64,000 bases of DNA from Bacillus pseudomycoides (GCF_022811845.1 NZ_CP064269.1:1-64000), one strand, 5' to 3'; positions 43,791 to 52,620 are shown, counted from the first letter of the stretch. Translations and numbers: made by a program. Notes: a model not told the origin generated them from the letters alone.

Positions 43791-44123
43791 TTATTTTTCT
43801 TTTATAAAAAAGAATCCTGTCCCTTCTTTTTGTGGTACAAATCCTTCTTCAGCTGACATATTTTCTACCATGTCTTGTTCTTCTTTTGTTATAACTGTCG
43901 TATAATCCCTATCTTCTAAATTCAACATATTTTCTCTAGCATCTTGTTCTTCCCTCGTTGTAACTCTAAAAGTATCTCCTTTATTAGTGTCTGCTTGTTC
44001 TAAAGATACTTCTTCACTGTGTGCAGATACCTTTGTACTTTGTAAATCTTTATCTTTCATAAAATCAATTGATAATGTAAGAGCTCCTGTAAAACAAAGA
44101 ATTAAAACTAATTTTCTTTTCAT
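43791..44123 (-). CDS. small secreted protein, unknown
   Basis: 110 residues from the ATG at 44123 (AGGAGG upstream). A signal peptide (RKLVLILCFTGALTLS) precedes an acidic region with a repeated motif, VTTREEQDARENMLNLED and VITKEEQDMVENMSAEE. No Cys or lipobox. Possibly an accessory or chaperone-like protein for the nearby effector genes; no family recognised. Confidence 0.6.
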   Translation of the reverse strand: MKRKLVLILCFTGALTLSIDFMKDKDLQSTKVSAHSEEVSLEQADTNKGDTFRVTTREEQDARENMLNLEDRDYTTVITKEEQDMVENMSAEEGFVPQKEGTGFFFIKEK

Positions 44124-44297
44124 AAAAAACCTCCTATATTTTTCGATTCTAATTATTTGATATATATCATACCACAAATGGATTATATTACCTTATTCAA
44201 CACCTTTGCCCCGTTAGTTGAACAAGTAACAATGAATATCCGATAAGTGCGGTTTACATAACCCTACTTATCAGTAGTCCATATATCTAGAAATCTC

Positions 44298-44333
44298 AAA
44301 AAGTCCCTTCAGATCTTCTGAAGAGACTTTTTC
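44298..44333. terminator. terminator
   Basis: AAAAAGTCCCTTCAGA-TC-TTCTGAAGAGACTTTTT, overlapping the last codons of the minus-strand gene at 44309. Confidence 0.7.
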
Positions 44334-44533
44334 CAATTTGAATAATAATAAATGAACTGAATTAATAAAGTTATTACTGAAACTCCAGTTAAGGTTACAA
44401 AAAAAGTTAATCCCAAACCTGATAAATAGGTTACTATTAGCGTGATAACTACAATAGGAATTGAAGCTAAAACATTATAAAAACGTTTTTTATAAAAAAG
44501 ATGATCTTTTTCATTTATATAATTATCGACCAT
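44309..44533 (-). CDS. small two-helix membrane protein
   Basis: 74 residues with helices ASIPIVVITLIVTYLSGLG and FFVTLTGVSVITLLIQFIYY, and a short basic end. AGGAGG precedes the ATG. It lies near the lipase effector module and could be a membrane immunity or accessory protein, but there is no direct evidence. Confidence 0.55.
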   Translation of the reverse strand: MVDNYINEKDHLFYKKRFYNVLASIPIVVITLIVTYLSGLGLTFFVTLTGVSVITLLIQFIYYYSNWKKSLQKI

Positions 44534-44748
44534 AAAAATCCTCCTCTTTCTTTTCTAAACTTCATGTATATTCACATTAATAAAACACCTAAATTTTACC
44601 ACATTATGAGATATTATTAACATAATTCCCGTTATCAGAAGTTGTTCAGCGTCAGTTACGACGAGCCGGCACTCACACCCAAAAACAAGGAAAAAGCAAA
44701 CATAAATAACACTATAAAATTAGAAATGAGCTTCAATATGAACTATCA
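44534..44748. other. intergenic with GAGCC-GCACTC motif
   Basis: No gene. Holds ACGACGAGCCGGCACTC (44658-44674) followed by an AAACAAGGAAA tract, matching 8912-8950. Confidence 0.4.
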
Positions 44749-45048
44749 TTAATACTTTGGACCCATCATTATAAATTGATTTGCAAAATTCTCCATTGCT
44801 CTTCTATATTTTTCTAAATCACCTTGTATCCTTTGAAATTCATCAATTCTATATGTAAGCTTATCATCTACTTCATTCAGCCTTTTTTCAATTTCTATTG
44901 AAGTATTTCCTTTCCAGTTATGAGATAATAGTGTTTTAATAGAGTATAGTTTTGTTTTATGATTCTCTAAATCTTCTATACATTTAACCAGTTGATTTGT
45001 AGCATTCATTACATCTACAGAGTGGTTAATAACATCATAATTTTTCAT
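44749..45048 (-). CDS. WXG100/Lap-like partner of type VII effector
   Basis: 99 residues, all helical, with a central turn LSHNWKGNTSIEIEKRLNEV (Trp-x-Gly). This is the hairpin form of WXG100 and LXG-associated proteins, which bind an effector's helical targeting domain for type VII secretion. It starts 18 bp after the lipase gene on the same strand, behind AAAGGAGATC. No secretion machinery is in the window, so the host's chromosomal T7SS would be needed. Confidence 0.7.
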   Translation of the reverse strand: MKNYDVINHSVDVMNATNQLVKCIEDLENHKTKLYSIKTLLSHNWKGNTSIEIEKRLNEVDDKLTYRIDEFQRIQGDLEKYRRAMENFANQFIMMGPKY

Positions 45049-45066
45049 TTAATGATCTCCTTTCTG

Positions 45067-46161
45067 TTACCCTTGATTATCCACTCGTTCAAATTCATTT
45101 GCTTTTTGATCTATAAAGTCTGCTACTGAATGAAGGGGTTCCATATAACCTCTTTGGAAACCATAAACAGCATAAGTAATCGTATTAATTAAATTCCCAT
45201 CTACGCTAGCTGGCGATTGATGTAATACATTTATTATTTTTTGACTTGCTTCCGTTATCTTTTGGTTGATATCCTCAATTTCATTTTTTAAATCCCGTGC
45301 AATTTGTTTGATATCTTCAACTTTTAATTGGATTTCAGTTCCTTTGGCCTGTTGAATAACGCCATCCGATTTTGATTCTAATATGGCTCGTCCATCGGAA
45401 TGAAACATACCCTCAAATGTATCCATTGGATGTTCTCCCATAAATAAAAGACCAAGAAGACCATGAGATGTTCCATTGCTTTCTACTAAGAATTGTTTAC
45501 CAATCGGTTTTGCGCCAAATTGTTCAAAATTCCCTACAGCATCTTTTTTATGAGTAAAGTCGGTTGCTTTATTTTCCATTAGGCCTTGATCAACTCGTTT
45601 TTTTGCTTCATCACTTAATAATCTATAAACATTTGGTGCAGCATATGTTGTTGTATGACAATTTCTTTCTGCCGCTACATATTGAGCTTCTGCGGCTCCT
45701 TTACTATGTCCAGTAGTATGAACAGAAGTCGGTTCATATTTTTTATTCACTTTATCCACAAATTCTAGCGCACTGTCAAATGATGTAGGGAATTTTTGTA
45801 TCTCTCCACCTACTACACCCCATTTTTCTTTCATTCCAAGCGTAATTTGATCTATGTCTGTAGATAGATCTCCATCAAATTTACCAAATTCTGTTCCGCG
45901 GAATGAATAGATAATCTCATCATATTGTGTTCTGCTTGGATCATAATCTTTGGCAGGTACGACAGCGATAGCTTGCAGCCCGTTTTTTTCTTCGGTTTTA
46001 TCGGTTTTATTGGTATCAATGCATTCTATAACTCTCCAAACTTTACCGTTACTTCCTTCTATTTTCGCTCCTACTTCTAAATAATCATCATCATAAACTT
46101 GATCTGATAGCTGGTAATAATCTTCATCTGTGGCAATCGAATTTTCTTCGAATTCATTCAT
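45067..46161 (-). CDS. type VII-like lipase effector, reverse domain order (TslA-like)
   Basis: 364 residues. N-terminal alpha/beta lipase: nucleophile in HTTGHSKGAAEAQYVA (Gly-His-Ser-Lys-Gly), Asp in THKKDAVGNFEQFG, His in NGTSHGLLGLL. The C-terminal 110 residues (VEDIKQIARDLKNEIEDINQ...) are a helical LXG-like targeting part. Lipase first, targeting helices last, is the order of the staphylococcal T7SS toxin TslA. Next to it are a WXG100-like partner and, divergently, a DUF1433 protein, the same partners as in that system. Start chosen at MNEFEENS. Confidence 0.75.
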   Translation of the reverse strand: MNEFEENSIATDEDYYQLSDQVYDDDYLEVGAKIEGSNGKVWRVIECIDTNKTDKTEEKNGLQAIAVVPAKDYDPSRTQYDEIIYSFRGTEFGKFDGDLSTDIDQITLGMKEKWGVVGGEIQKFPTSFDSALEFVDKVNKKYEPTSVHTTGHSKGAAEAQYVAAERNCHTTTYAAPNVYRLLSDEAKKRVDQGLMENKATDFTHKKDAVGNFEQFGAKPIGKQFLVESNGTSHGLLGLLFMGEHPMDTFEGMFHSDGRAILESKSDGVIQQAKGTEIQLKVEDIKQIARDLKNEIEDINQKITEASQKIINVLHQSPASVDGNLINTITYAVYGFQRGYMEPLHSVADFIDQKANEFERVDNQG

Positions 46162-46219
46162 ATGTTTCAACTCATTTCATGGTATATTTTTACTATATCC
46201 AAAATTAAGGGGATTCCAA

Positions 46220-46606
46220 ATGAAAAAAAAATTGGCAATAATATTATCCATTATTTGTATTATAACAGGAGGTTATCTAACAATGGAATATGCGAAGAAA
46301 AAAGAAAAAGAGGAACAATTTTGGAAGAAGCAAGAAGTACGGATAGAAAAATATATTCGTTATAATGTGAATGATGTGAAATCTATTACATTTACAAAAA
46401 GGGAGATTACTCCTATGGGAGTACCGCATATAAAGGGATATATAAATAAAAATGAGAAATTATGGTTTGTAGCGAGTGTTAGTACAACGAAAAATTTTGA
46501 GGATAAATTCGGATGTTCTGGTGAGTTATATGATAATTACATGAAAAAACCAGAAAAATCGGTATCAGAAATAGAAAAAGAGGAAAAAGAAAAGAAGCAA
46601 GAGTAA
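46220..46606 (+). CDS. DUF1433-like membrane-anchored protein (putative immunity)
   Basis: 128 residues from ATG at 46220 (AAGGGGATTCC upstream). N-terminal hydrophobic anchor (LAIILSIICIITGGYLTMEY) without a clear lipobox, then the DUF1433 core: YIRYNVNDVKSITFTKREIT, MGVPHIKGYINKNEKLWF. DUF1433 lipoproteins (TilA) neutralise TslA lipase in Staphylococcus. It is divergent from the lipase gene, with 58 bp between starts, so shared control is likely. Confidence 0.7.
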   Translation: MKKKLAIILSIICIITGGYLTMEYAKKKEKEEQFWKKQEVRIEKYIRYNVNDVKSITFTKREITPMGVPHIKGYINKNEKLWFVASVSTTKNFEDKFGCSGELYDNYMKKPEKSVSEIEKEEKEKKQE

Positions 46607-46644
46607 CTAAACATAAATGAGAATATAGATAAAATGCTATTTTT

Positions 46645-46680
46645 TAAAGGTCTCTCGACTTGTCTGAGGGATCTTTTGTT
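46645..46680. terminator. terminator after DUF1433 gene
   Basis: AAAGGTCTCTCGAC...GTCTGAGGGATCTTTT forms a stem with one bulge and T run. Confidence 0.5.
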
Positions 46681-46791
46681 TTTTACGTTCTAAAACGGTT
46701 TCATAACTTATAATTTTTGATATAGGGAGAATACAAGTGAATACAAGAGAAAATATGATGAATATTCTATACATGCTCGGTTAACATAACG

Positions 46792-47654
46792 GGTTCTGGT
46801 GCAAAAATAGAATAAAAGATAATAAAGCGCATAGATTCCTAACGGAATCGTATCTTATGCTGCAAGTCCAAACAATTGATGGATGAATTCTTTCTGGTTT
46901 TGGACAGACTGGTCCCGTAAATTAACCTGTTCTTTTTTAATCATATGCATGGCTTCTACTCCAGAAAGAATGGATGTAGCTGTGTCAAAACATTTGAACC
47001 CTAGCATAGAACGAATTCGCTTCTTTATAAAGCGATGATCTTGTTCTACTATGTTATTCAAGTACTTTTGTTGTCTAAGTCGCATACCACCAGGTATGCT
47101 TTTTTCTTTTTTCAACTGTTCAATCGCTATAGGGTAAGCTGGATTTTTATCGACTGTTATAACACGAGGTTTTGAAACATGAAAAGACTGCAAGGCCTTC
47201 TTGAAAAAGCGCTTTGCAGCCTTCTGGTCTCTTGTTTTGCTCAGGTAAAAATCGATTGTATTTCCTTTCGAATCAACAGCACGATACAGGTACATCCATT
47301 GACCTTTTACTTTGATATATGTTTCATCGACTCTCCAGGAGTCACTTGTTTGTTTAAGGTGACGTCGGATTCGTTTGTCCAATTCAGGACCGTACTGATG
47401 AACCCAACGCATAATCGTTGTATGAGAAATGGATAAGCCCCGTTCCTCCATCATTTCCACTAAATCACGAAAACTGAGGTTGTACCGTAGGTACCATCTT
47501 ACCGTTAACAAAATAATATCAGGCTGATAATGCTTCCATTTGAATACATTTTCCTTTTCCATACCAATCACACACCTTCTTTAGATTAGTAGTATCAGTA
47601 TGTCCAAGATTTGTAGATTTATTGCAATTGTCCTGAAGTTTTTGCACCAGAACC
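46792..47654. mobile_element. IS240 (IS6 family), copy 4
   Basis: 863 bp with ends GGTTCTGGTGCAAAAA / TTTTTGCACCAGAACC. Inverted relative to copy 2 and nearly identical, so recombination between the two could flip the 27 kb between them. Flanks ACATAACG and TTAAAAAT do not match. It cuts off the 5' end of the DUF1906 gene. Confidence 0.92.
46855..47562 (-). CDS. IS240 transposase (IS6 family DDE)
   Basis: 235 residues, almost the same as 18407-19114 (differences such as MEERG for MKERG and YLSKTRD for YLNKTRD). DDE residues intact. Confidence 0.93.
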   Translation of the reverse strand: MEKENVFKWKHYQPDIILLTVRWYLRYNLSFRDLVEMMEERGLSISHTTIMRWVHQYGPELDKRIRRHLKQTSDSWRVDETYIKVKGQWMYLYRAVDSKGNTIDFYLSKTRDQKAAKRFFKKALQSFHVSKPRVITVDKNPAYPIAIEQLKKEKSIPGGMRLRQQKYLNNIVEQDHRFIKKRIRSMLGFKCFDTATSILSGVEAMHMIKKEQVNLRDQSVQNQKEFIHQLFGLAA

Positions 47655-49156
47655 TTAAAAATAAAGTTAAAGAATTTCAGGCTTTTACACTTTTACCTGC
47701 TGATGGTATTGCTGAAAAACAAACCTGGTTATCAGCATTAGTTAGTACGGGTGATCCAGAAAGAAAAGGTACAGCATGTGATTGTATCACAACTATCACT
47801 TCTGCGAGAGCTAAAGCACTAAAGAGTCAAGGGTATAAAACGGTTGGAAGATATTTGGTGAATGTTCCTGGTGGAATCAATAAAAAAGTTCAACCTGGTG
47901 AATTAAACACGATTTTGTCAGAGGGTTTAACTGTGTTTCCTATCTATCAATCTTTAGGTAATAAACTAAGCTATTTTAACGCTTATCAAGGTGCAAAAGA
48001 TGCTCGAGAGGCTATGGAAGCAGCGAATGGTTATGGTTTTGGCGAGGGTACAACCATTTACTTTGCAGTAGACTTTGATGCTTATGATGAACATGTTTCA
48101 AGTAGTATTATCCCCTATTTCCAAGCTGTTCATAATAAAATGAAGGCACTGGGAGGCAAATACAAGGTCGGTATCTACGGAACAAGAAATGTTTGTAGTC
48201 GTGTATCAAAAGTAGGCTATGCTGTAAGTAGTTTTGTAAGTGGTATGTCAACAGGTTTTAGTGGTAATTTAGGATATCCTCTTCCTAAAAATTGGGCATT
48301 TGATCAAATTTCTACTATTAAAATTGGTAGTGGTGAAGGTACAATAGAAATTGATAATGATATCCAATCGGGGATTGATAAGGGAGTTAGTGTTGTATAT
48401 CCACCTGTAAAAATAACACATAAAGATGATGTTTATTTACCAAATGAATCTATTTCTTCTTTCAAAAAAGATCTAGTAAAAGAAGCAAAAGAACAGTTAG
48501 CAGTTCTTACAGAACTCAAAGCTCTTCGTACTCCAGAGGAAGCCATAGATATTATTGTAAAATATGATAAGTTACTGACGAATGTAAGTCAAATCTATAG
48601 CATGAGAAAGGCAATGATTCAATCAGTATTATTTAGAGAGTTGTTTTGCTATGGTGTAGATGATCAAATAGGAGATGGTTTGGTTAAAACATATTTTGAG
48701 TTTAAAGAAGATTATGAAAAATAGGAAAAATTACCTGATGCTGTTAAGATAATTACCCCTCCGCCTGTAGCATCGCCCGTTATGAAAGAAGATAGTAGTA
48801 CTGGATTAGGTCAAATTTTTGCTGCTACTGCTATTGATTCAATTAATTATGCCGTTACTATTAAGTTGATTAGTGACAAAACCTACGAAACAAGTAATTG
48901 GAAAGATCGGAAATACATTTGGTTTAAATTAAAAGACGATGAAGAGTTTAATCTTAAAACTTGTGCATTAGTACTTGTCCGAGCAGCGAATCAAGTAGGA
49001 TTAAAAGATAATTATTATGATTATGATGTAAATCAAATAAAGAAAGCACTAGCAAGGTATAATGGAACAGATGATAGAGCAGTAAAATATGGGAATAATG
49101 TATATAAACTTTACCTAGCTTTTGAGAAATATAATCAACCAGCGAGAGAAAAATAG
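47655..49156 (+). pseudogene. DUF1906 glycoside-hydrolase-like protein, 5' truncated, in-frame TAG
   Basis: After the IS240 end the frame reads NKVKEFQAFTLLPADGIAEK, the end of a peptidoglycan-binding domain. The DUF1906 (Rv2525c-like TIM-barrel) domain follows: GTACDCITTITSARAKALKS, TVGRYLVN, FPIYQSLGN, TIYFAVDFDAYD. At 48722 a TAG follows DYEK, then the same frame goes on EKLPDAVKIITPPPVASPVM to LAFEKYNQPAREK. So the gene has lost its start to IS240 and carries a nonsense codon. It was probably a secreted wall-active enzyme of over 500 residues. Confidence 0.75.
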
Positions 49157-49190
49157 TATTTATTATCTGATATGAAAGGGAAGTATATAA

Positions 49191-49535
49191 ATGAAATTGA
49201 TATTTGTACTTTTAAATGTATGTGTTAACTCAATTTTAGCAATCCTACTTCCGTACACTACAATATTTATTTTTACTTGTATTTATTATATAGGCACTAT
49301 CATTGGTTATTTTGATGGATTAGATATTGTGGGTGAGGAAGACGTAATTATTGTATTAATCCCTATAACTCTAATACTTATTATGATATTAATTTTAGTG
49401 GGGATATTCGGTAATAAATACATTTGTAAAAGAATGGATATTGGGAAATTGAATTATTTCCTATTTAGTGGGTTAATTTTTCTATTAGTATTTAGCCTTG
49501 TGATGTTTACCTTAGATCCTTTTCATATTATTTAA
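49191..49535 (+). CDS. polytopic membrane protein, possible immunity
   Basis: 114 residues with three long hydrophobic segments (IFVLLNVCVNSILAILLPYT, IIVLIPITLILIMILILVGI, YFLFSGLIFLLVFSLVMFTL). AAAGGGAAG precedes ATG, 35 bp after the DUF1906 gene. A multi-helix protein right behind a secreted wall-active enzyme could be its immunity protein; that is inference from position only. Confidence 0.55.
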   Translation: MKLIFVLLNVCVNSILAILLPYTTIFIFTCIYYIGTIIGYFDGLDIVGEEDVIIVLIPITLILIMILILVGIFGNKYICKRMDIGKLNYFLFSGLIFLLVFSLVMFTLDPFHII

Positions 49536-49556
49536 TTGTACAATTATCTGAAATGT

Positions 49557-49644
49557 GGTTCTGGTGCAAATATGATTTATTAGAAACATAGAACCTCAAT
49601 ATTCTTTTCATCCATGTTCTTCTTCATATCTTTGCACCAGAACC
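49557..49644. mobile_element. 88-bp IS240-ended miniature element
   Basis: GGTTCTGGTGCAAA at 49557 and TTTGCACCAGAACC at 49644, with 60 bp of unrelated AT-rich sequence between. Too short for a gene. It could be moved by the intact IS240 transposases. Confidence 0.75.
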
Positions 49645-49773
49645 ATGAAACCTATAGGGACTCACCATATCCAAAAAAGAAAATTGTACGTTTAAACACA
49701 AATTGGACACATTTTAACTGATACACTGTACGTTAAGCGCAAAGTTTGTTACTAAAAAACTATCCTTTTGAAA

Positions 49774-49800
49774 AAAAGATCCCCTAATATGGGATCTTTT
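49774..49800. terminator. terminator
   Basis: AAAAAGATCCC-CTAATAT-GGGATCTTTT within the Tn3-type unit. Confidence 0.75.
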
Positions 49801-49914
49801 CTTAGTGAGTTAGTCTTAGATAAAGAAATTGTACTTCTTTATCTGTTACAGATAAACTAATTGATGTCTGCACTACAGCATTTATTGATATTATTAATAG
49901 AACAAACATGAATA

Positions 49915-50263
49915 TCAAAAACCATTTTGGAATATCATTTTTCTTTTTATGAAAGATATTAAGAGAATTAAAAGTAATATAACCAAATATGCTATTGATA
50001 CATACAATTCTAAATTTTGTTGGCTTAATTTGTTAACGGCATTTCGAAAATCTTCTAAGTTCAACTCATTTTCCTTATTTTCCTTTATTATTGAATTAGA
50101 ACTTTTATAACCAATTTTCCACGTATAATTGTTGTTTTCTTTATCTACAATATAATAATAATTACGCACTTCTTTTTGTAATAATTTCTCCATTTGCTAA
50201 AGTTTTTGAACTAGGAATCAATATCCCTATAAGACATAGCACAATAATTAATTTACTCTTCAT
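49915..50263 (-). pseudogene. small signal-peptide membrane protein, frameshifted
   Basis: ATG at 50263 gives MKSKLIIVLCLIGILIPSSK and TLANGE; one added base in GGAGAAATT restores KLLQKEVRNYYYIVDKENNN, YTWKIGYKSS and a C-terminal helix LYVSIAYLVILLLILLISFI. The joined product of about 115 residues has a signal peptide, an outer domain and a membrane anchor. It starts three bases after the resolvase stop. Function unknown. Confidence 0.5.
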
Positions 50264-50266
50264 ATT

Positions 50267-50911
50267 TTAGTCTCCGACATTTAATGTATTTTCATATTCT
50301 TTTATTACTTTGTTAAAAGTATTTTTCTTCAAGTCTAGTACCTCCATGAATTGAACCCCAGTTATTTCTCTATTTTTCCACTTCGGATAAGTTTCTTCTA
50401 TTAGAAGTAATTGCTTTGAGCTTAATGTTGAAAGGTTAAACTGAGGACGTCCTAAATGCTTCCCTTGAGATTTTGCTACTGCAATCCCTTCGGCTTGTCT
50501 CTGGTGAATCTTTTTACGCTCTTGATCTGCAACATAAGATAGCAAAGATAAAAACTGATCTTCCATTAACCGTCCCATGTCACCCATCTCTCGAAACTTT
50601 CGACTATCAAACAATGTTTCATTTTCTAAAACGACAATATCAGCTTGTAATTCTCTTGTTATGTACTTCCACTCTGAAATTACTTCATCATAATTACGAC
50701 CCATACGATCTAAAGCATCTATGTAAACAATATCACTTGTACTCAATATTTTTCGTAATAATTGATACTGAGGACGATCAAAATGTCGTCCACTTGCTTT
50801 ATCCACAAAAATACGCCGAGCTTCCACTCCTCGTTCCATCATCTTATGTAATTGACGTTGTTCATTTTGATCTTTTGTACTTACACGTATATATCCATAA
50901 ATATTTGCCAC
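50267..50911 (-). CDS. Tn3-type serine resolvase
   Basis: 214 residues from GTG at 50911 (AAGGAG upstream). Catalytic Ser in YGYIRVSTKDQNEQRQ, the arm YIDALDRMGRNYDEV, helix E region LLSYVADQERKKIHQRQAEG and a C-terminal helix-turn-helix (TGVQFMEVLDLKKNTFNKVI). It resolves cointegrates at the neighbouring res-like sites (50935-51085). Unusually there is no TnpA in the unit. Confidence 0.88.
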   Translation of the reverse strand: MANIYGYIRVSTKDQNEQRQLHKMMERGVEARRIFVDKASGRHFDRPQYQLLRKILSTSDIVYIDALDRMGRNYDEVISEWKYITRELQADIVVLENETLFDSRKFREMGDMGRLMEDQFLSLLSYVADQERKKIHQRQAEGIAVAKSQGKHLGRPQFNLSTLSSKQLLLIEETYPKWKNREITGVQFMEVLDLKKNTFNKVIKEYENTLNVGD

Positions 50912-50934
50912 GTTTGAGATGCTCCTTACATTTG

Positions 50935-51090
50935 TTACCACAATTATACCACTTTTGTTTATAAAGGTGTTCATTAAAAATAAACGTTTATAAAACAATT
51001 CAAATCACCTTTATAAACTTGATATTTCAATGTTTCATAGATGTTCTTTACCTGTTTGTAAAGGTATACCTTTACAAACAACAATTCGTT
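50935..51090. promoter_or_regulatory. res-like recombination site
   Basis: Three candidate subsites: TTTATAAAGG...CGTTTATAAA (50956-50995), CACCTTTATAAAC (51005-51017) and the palindrome GTTTGTAAAGGTATACCTTT continuing ACAAAC (51054-51079). The array upstream of the resolvase fits Tn3-family res organisation. Confidence 0.6.
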
Positions 51091-51357
51091 TTTTCTATTT
51101 GCAGATGAGTATCGGCAATTAAATTTTTAATATAAGAGTTGATTTTCCAGCTCCAAATGTCCCGAATAGTCCTTATTTAGCTGAAAAAATAGTCTTAACG
51201 TACAGTAAATACCTTAATTTGTGTCCAAATTGTGCCGTAACGTACAATTTTCTTAAAATGATATGGTGAGGCCTACAAGGAAAACTGTATGAACAAATAT
51301 AATGAAATAAATGTGTAGAGATAATAAAGTCATATAATTTCGATTGTAGAAATAGAG

Positions 51358-51392
51358 TAACCATCTATCTATTTAACAGATAGATGGTTACT
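51358..51392. terminator. hairpin
   Basis: AACCATCTATCT / AGATAGATGGTT with a short loop, just right of the Tn3-type unit. Confidence 0.55.
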
Positions 51393-51492
51393 AAAGATGT
51401 TTAAAAAGGTAGCTTTTCTTTCATTCTATAATTTTATTAAGAATAATAAAGTTGTATAATTTTCGTCAGGCAAATAATTTAATTTAGTCCCC

Positions 51493-51921
51493 TTATCTCG
51501 TACTCCATTCTTTTGCCATTTCATCATGATATGCTTTTGTCCAATGATATGGTTGCAATTCTTTTAAAGGTTTAAAAATAATATCTTGTTTAGAATTTGT
51601 AATCGCACATTGTACTTCTGGTCCCCAATAAAATAAACGTTCTTGGCATACACCACAAGGCGATAATATCTTTAATTCAGAATACTCATTTTCTCTTGCA
51701 AGACAAATAGAATGTGTAACTTTCTTTTGAAATTTATGTGCTTCTAAAATTGCACCTGTTTCCATACAAAGTTCTGTTGAATCATTTATTACGCCTGGGG
51801 AAACACTTGTATAAATTGTTCCATCCTCTACACGAATCGCTGCAGCTCCACCCCAATCATTTGGATATCTTTGTTCAATTAAATTTTTCACCACATCATA
51901 TAATTGTTGTTCAATACTCAA
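51493..51921 (-). CDS. cytidine deaminase family protein
   Basis: 142 residues from TTG at 51921, behind GAGGAAAAG. Zinc motifs CMETGAILEA (Cys-x-Glu) and SPCGVCQERL (Pro-Cys-x2-Cys) define the nucleoside deaminase fold. The size and the Cys-x-Glu form recall blasticidin-S deaminase and small CDAs of the B. cereus group. It deaminates cytidine or a cytosine-containing nucleoside antibiotic; the substrate cannot be told. Single gene, flanked by hairpins. Confidence 0.82.
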   Translation of the reverse strand: MSIEQQLYDVVKNLIEQRYPNDWGGAAAIRVEDGTIYTSVSPGVINDSTELCMETGAILEAHKFQKKVTHSICLARENEYSELKILSPCGVCQERLFYWGPEVQCAITNSKQDIIFKPLKELQPYHWTKAYHDEMAKEWSTR

Positions 51922-52103
51922 TTTCTTTTCCTCATTTCTGCGCAAGTTTTGATTTAATGAATATCGAAATATTCTTTCTTTTAATATACCAATACAAGCG
52001 GGAAAATGGAATGAACATCCAATTTCAAAGCATCTTTTGGAAGAACTTTATTATCTTTTAAATGACTTTATTTGTTTTTAAACAACTTTATTATCACTTA
52101 AAA

Positions 52104-52155
52104 ATAAGGCTCTTACTTTGTGGTCATATCCACGAAGTAAGAGCCTTATTTTTTC
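52104..52155. terminator. bidirectional terminator
   Basis: AAAATAAGGCTCTTACTT...AAGTAAGAGCCTTATTTT, a 19-bp near-perfect stem with T run. Confidence 0.8.
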
Positions 52156-52251
52156 TATTTATTTTGCATTTTAGTCTTGATTTCCCGAAAAGGGGGAATA
52201 AGGGAAAAATACAACATAAGATTTGTATCGCTTAACCTTAACTACATATAA

Positions 52252-52289
52252 GGGGTCACCATATCAAAAAAAGAAAATTGTAATTAATA
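52252..52289. repeat. Tn3-type 38-bp end, rightward
   Basis: GGGGTCACCATATCAAAAAA, then AGAAAATTGTAATTAAT. It shares 27 consecutive bases (TCACCATATC... to ...ATTGTA) with the inverted end at 12498-12461. Flanks TATAA (left of this one) and TATAT (right of the other) agree in four of five bases. Confidence 0.6.
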
Positions 52290-52548
52290 ATTATCTAAAA
52301 AAACAGCAGCATAAGAACTGTTGCTGTTTTTATGAGCTGAATTTGCGATTTTAAAAGACTCATATATATAAAAGTAAAATTAATTGCCTTAAAATGCGCC
52401 TGACGGTATCGTGATTTTTGAATATGTATACAAAATACGGTTTTATTTAATGATATATTCCGTTTCCTCTAATTCATCTATGTCTTTTAAGTAGGGGTAC
52501 GGAAACGATTCTAGGTATGAGGGGTCACTTTGGAAAAATATTCAGCAA

Positions 52549-52579
52549 AAAAAGTCGTAGGAACTATCTACGACTTTTT
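52549..52579. terminator. terminator downstream of immunity gene
   Basis: AAAAAAGTCGTAG-GAACTAT-CTACGACTTTTTT, in the right place for the minus-strand toxin/immunity operon. Confidence 0.8.
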
Positions 52580-52620
52580 TACTAAACCTTGCTAACTATT
52601 AATTGCAATTTAAAACCTCA

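Larger units (their letters stand above)
49658..51273. mobile_element. 1.6-kb Tn3-type unit with resolvase but no transposase
   Basis: Left end GGACTCACCATATCCAAAAA then GAAAATTGTACGTTTAA; right end read inward from 51273 GGCCTCACCATATCATTTTA then GAAAATTGTACGTTA. Both arms continue with AATTTGGACACA and CTGTACGTTAAG about 70-80 bp inside, so homology reaches beyond the 38-bp ends. Cargo: a serine resolvase with res-like sites and a small membrane protein. Confidence 0.7.
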
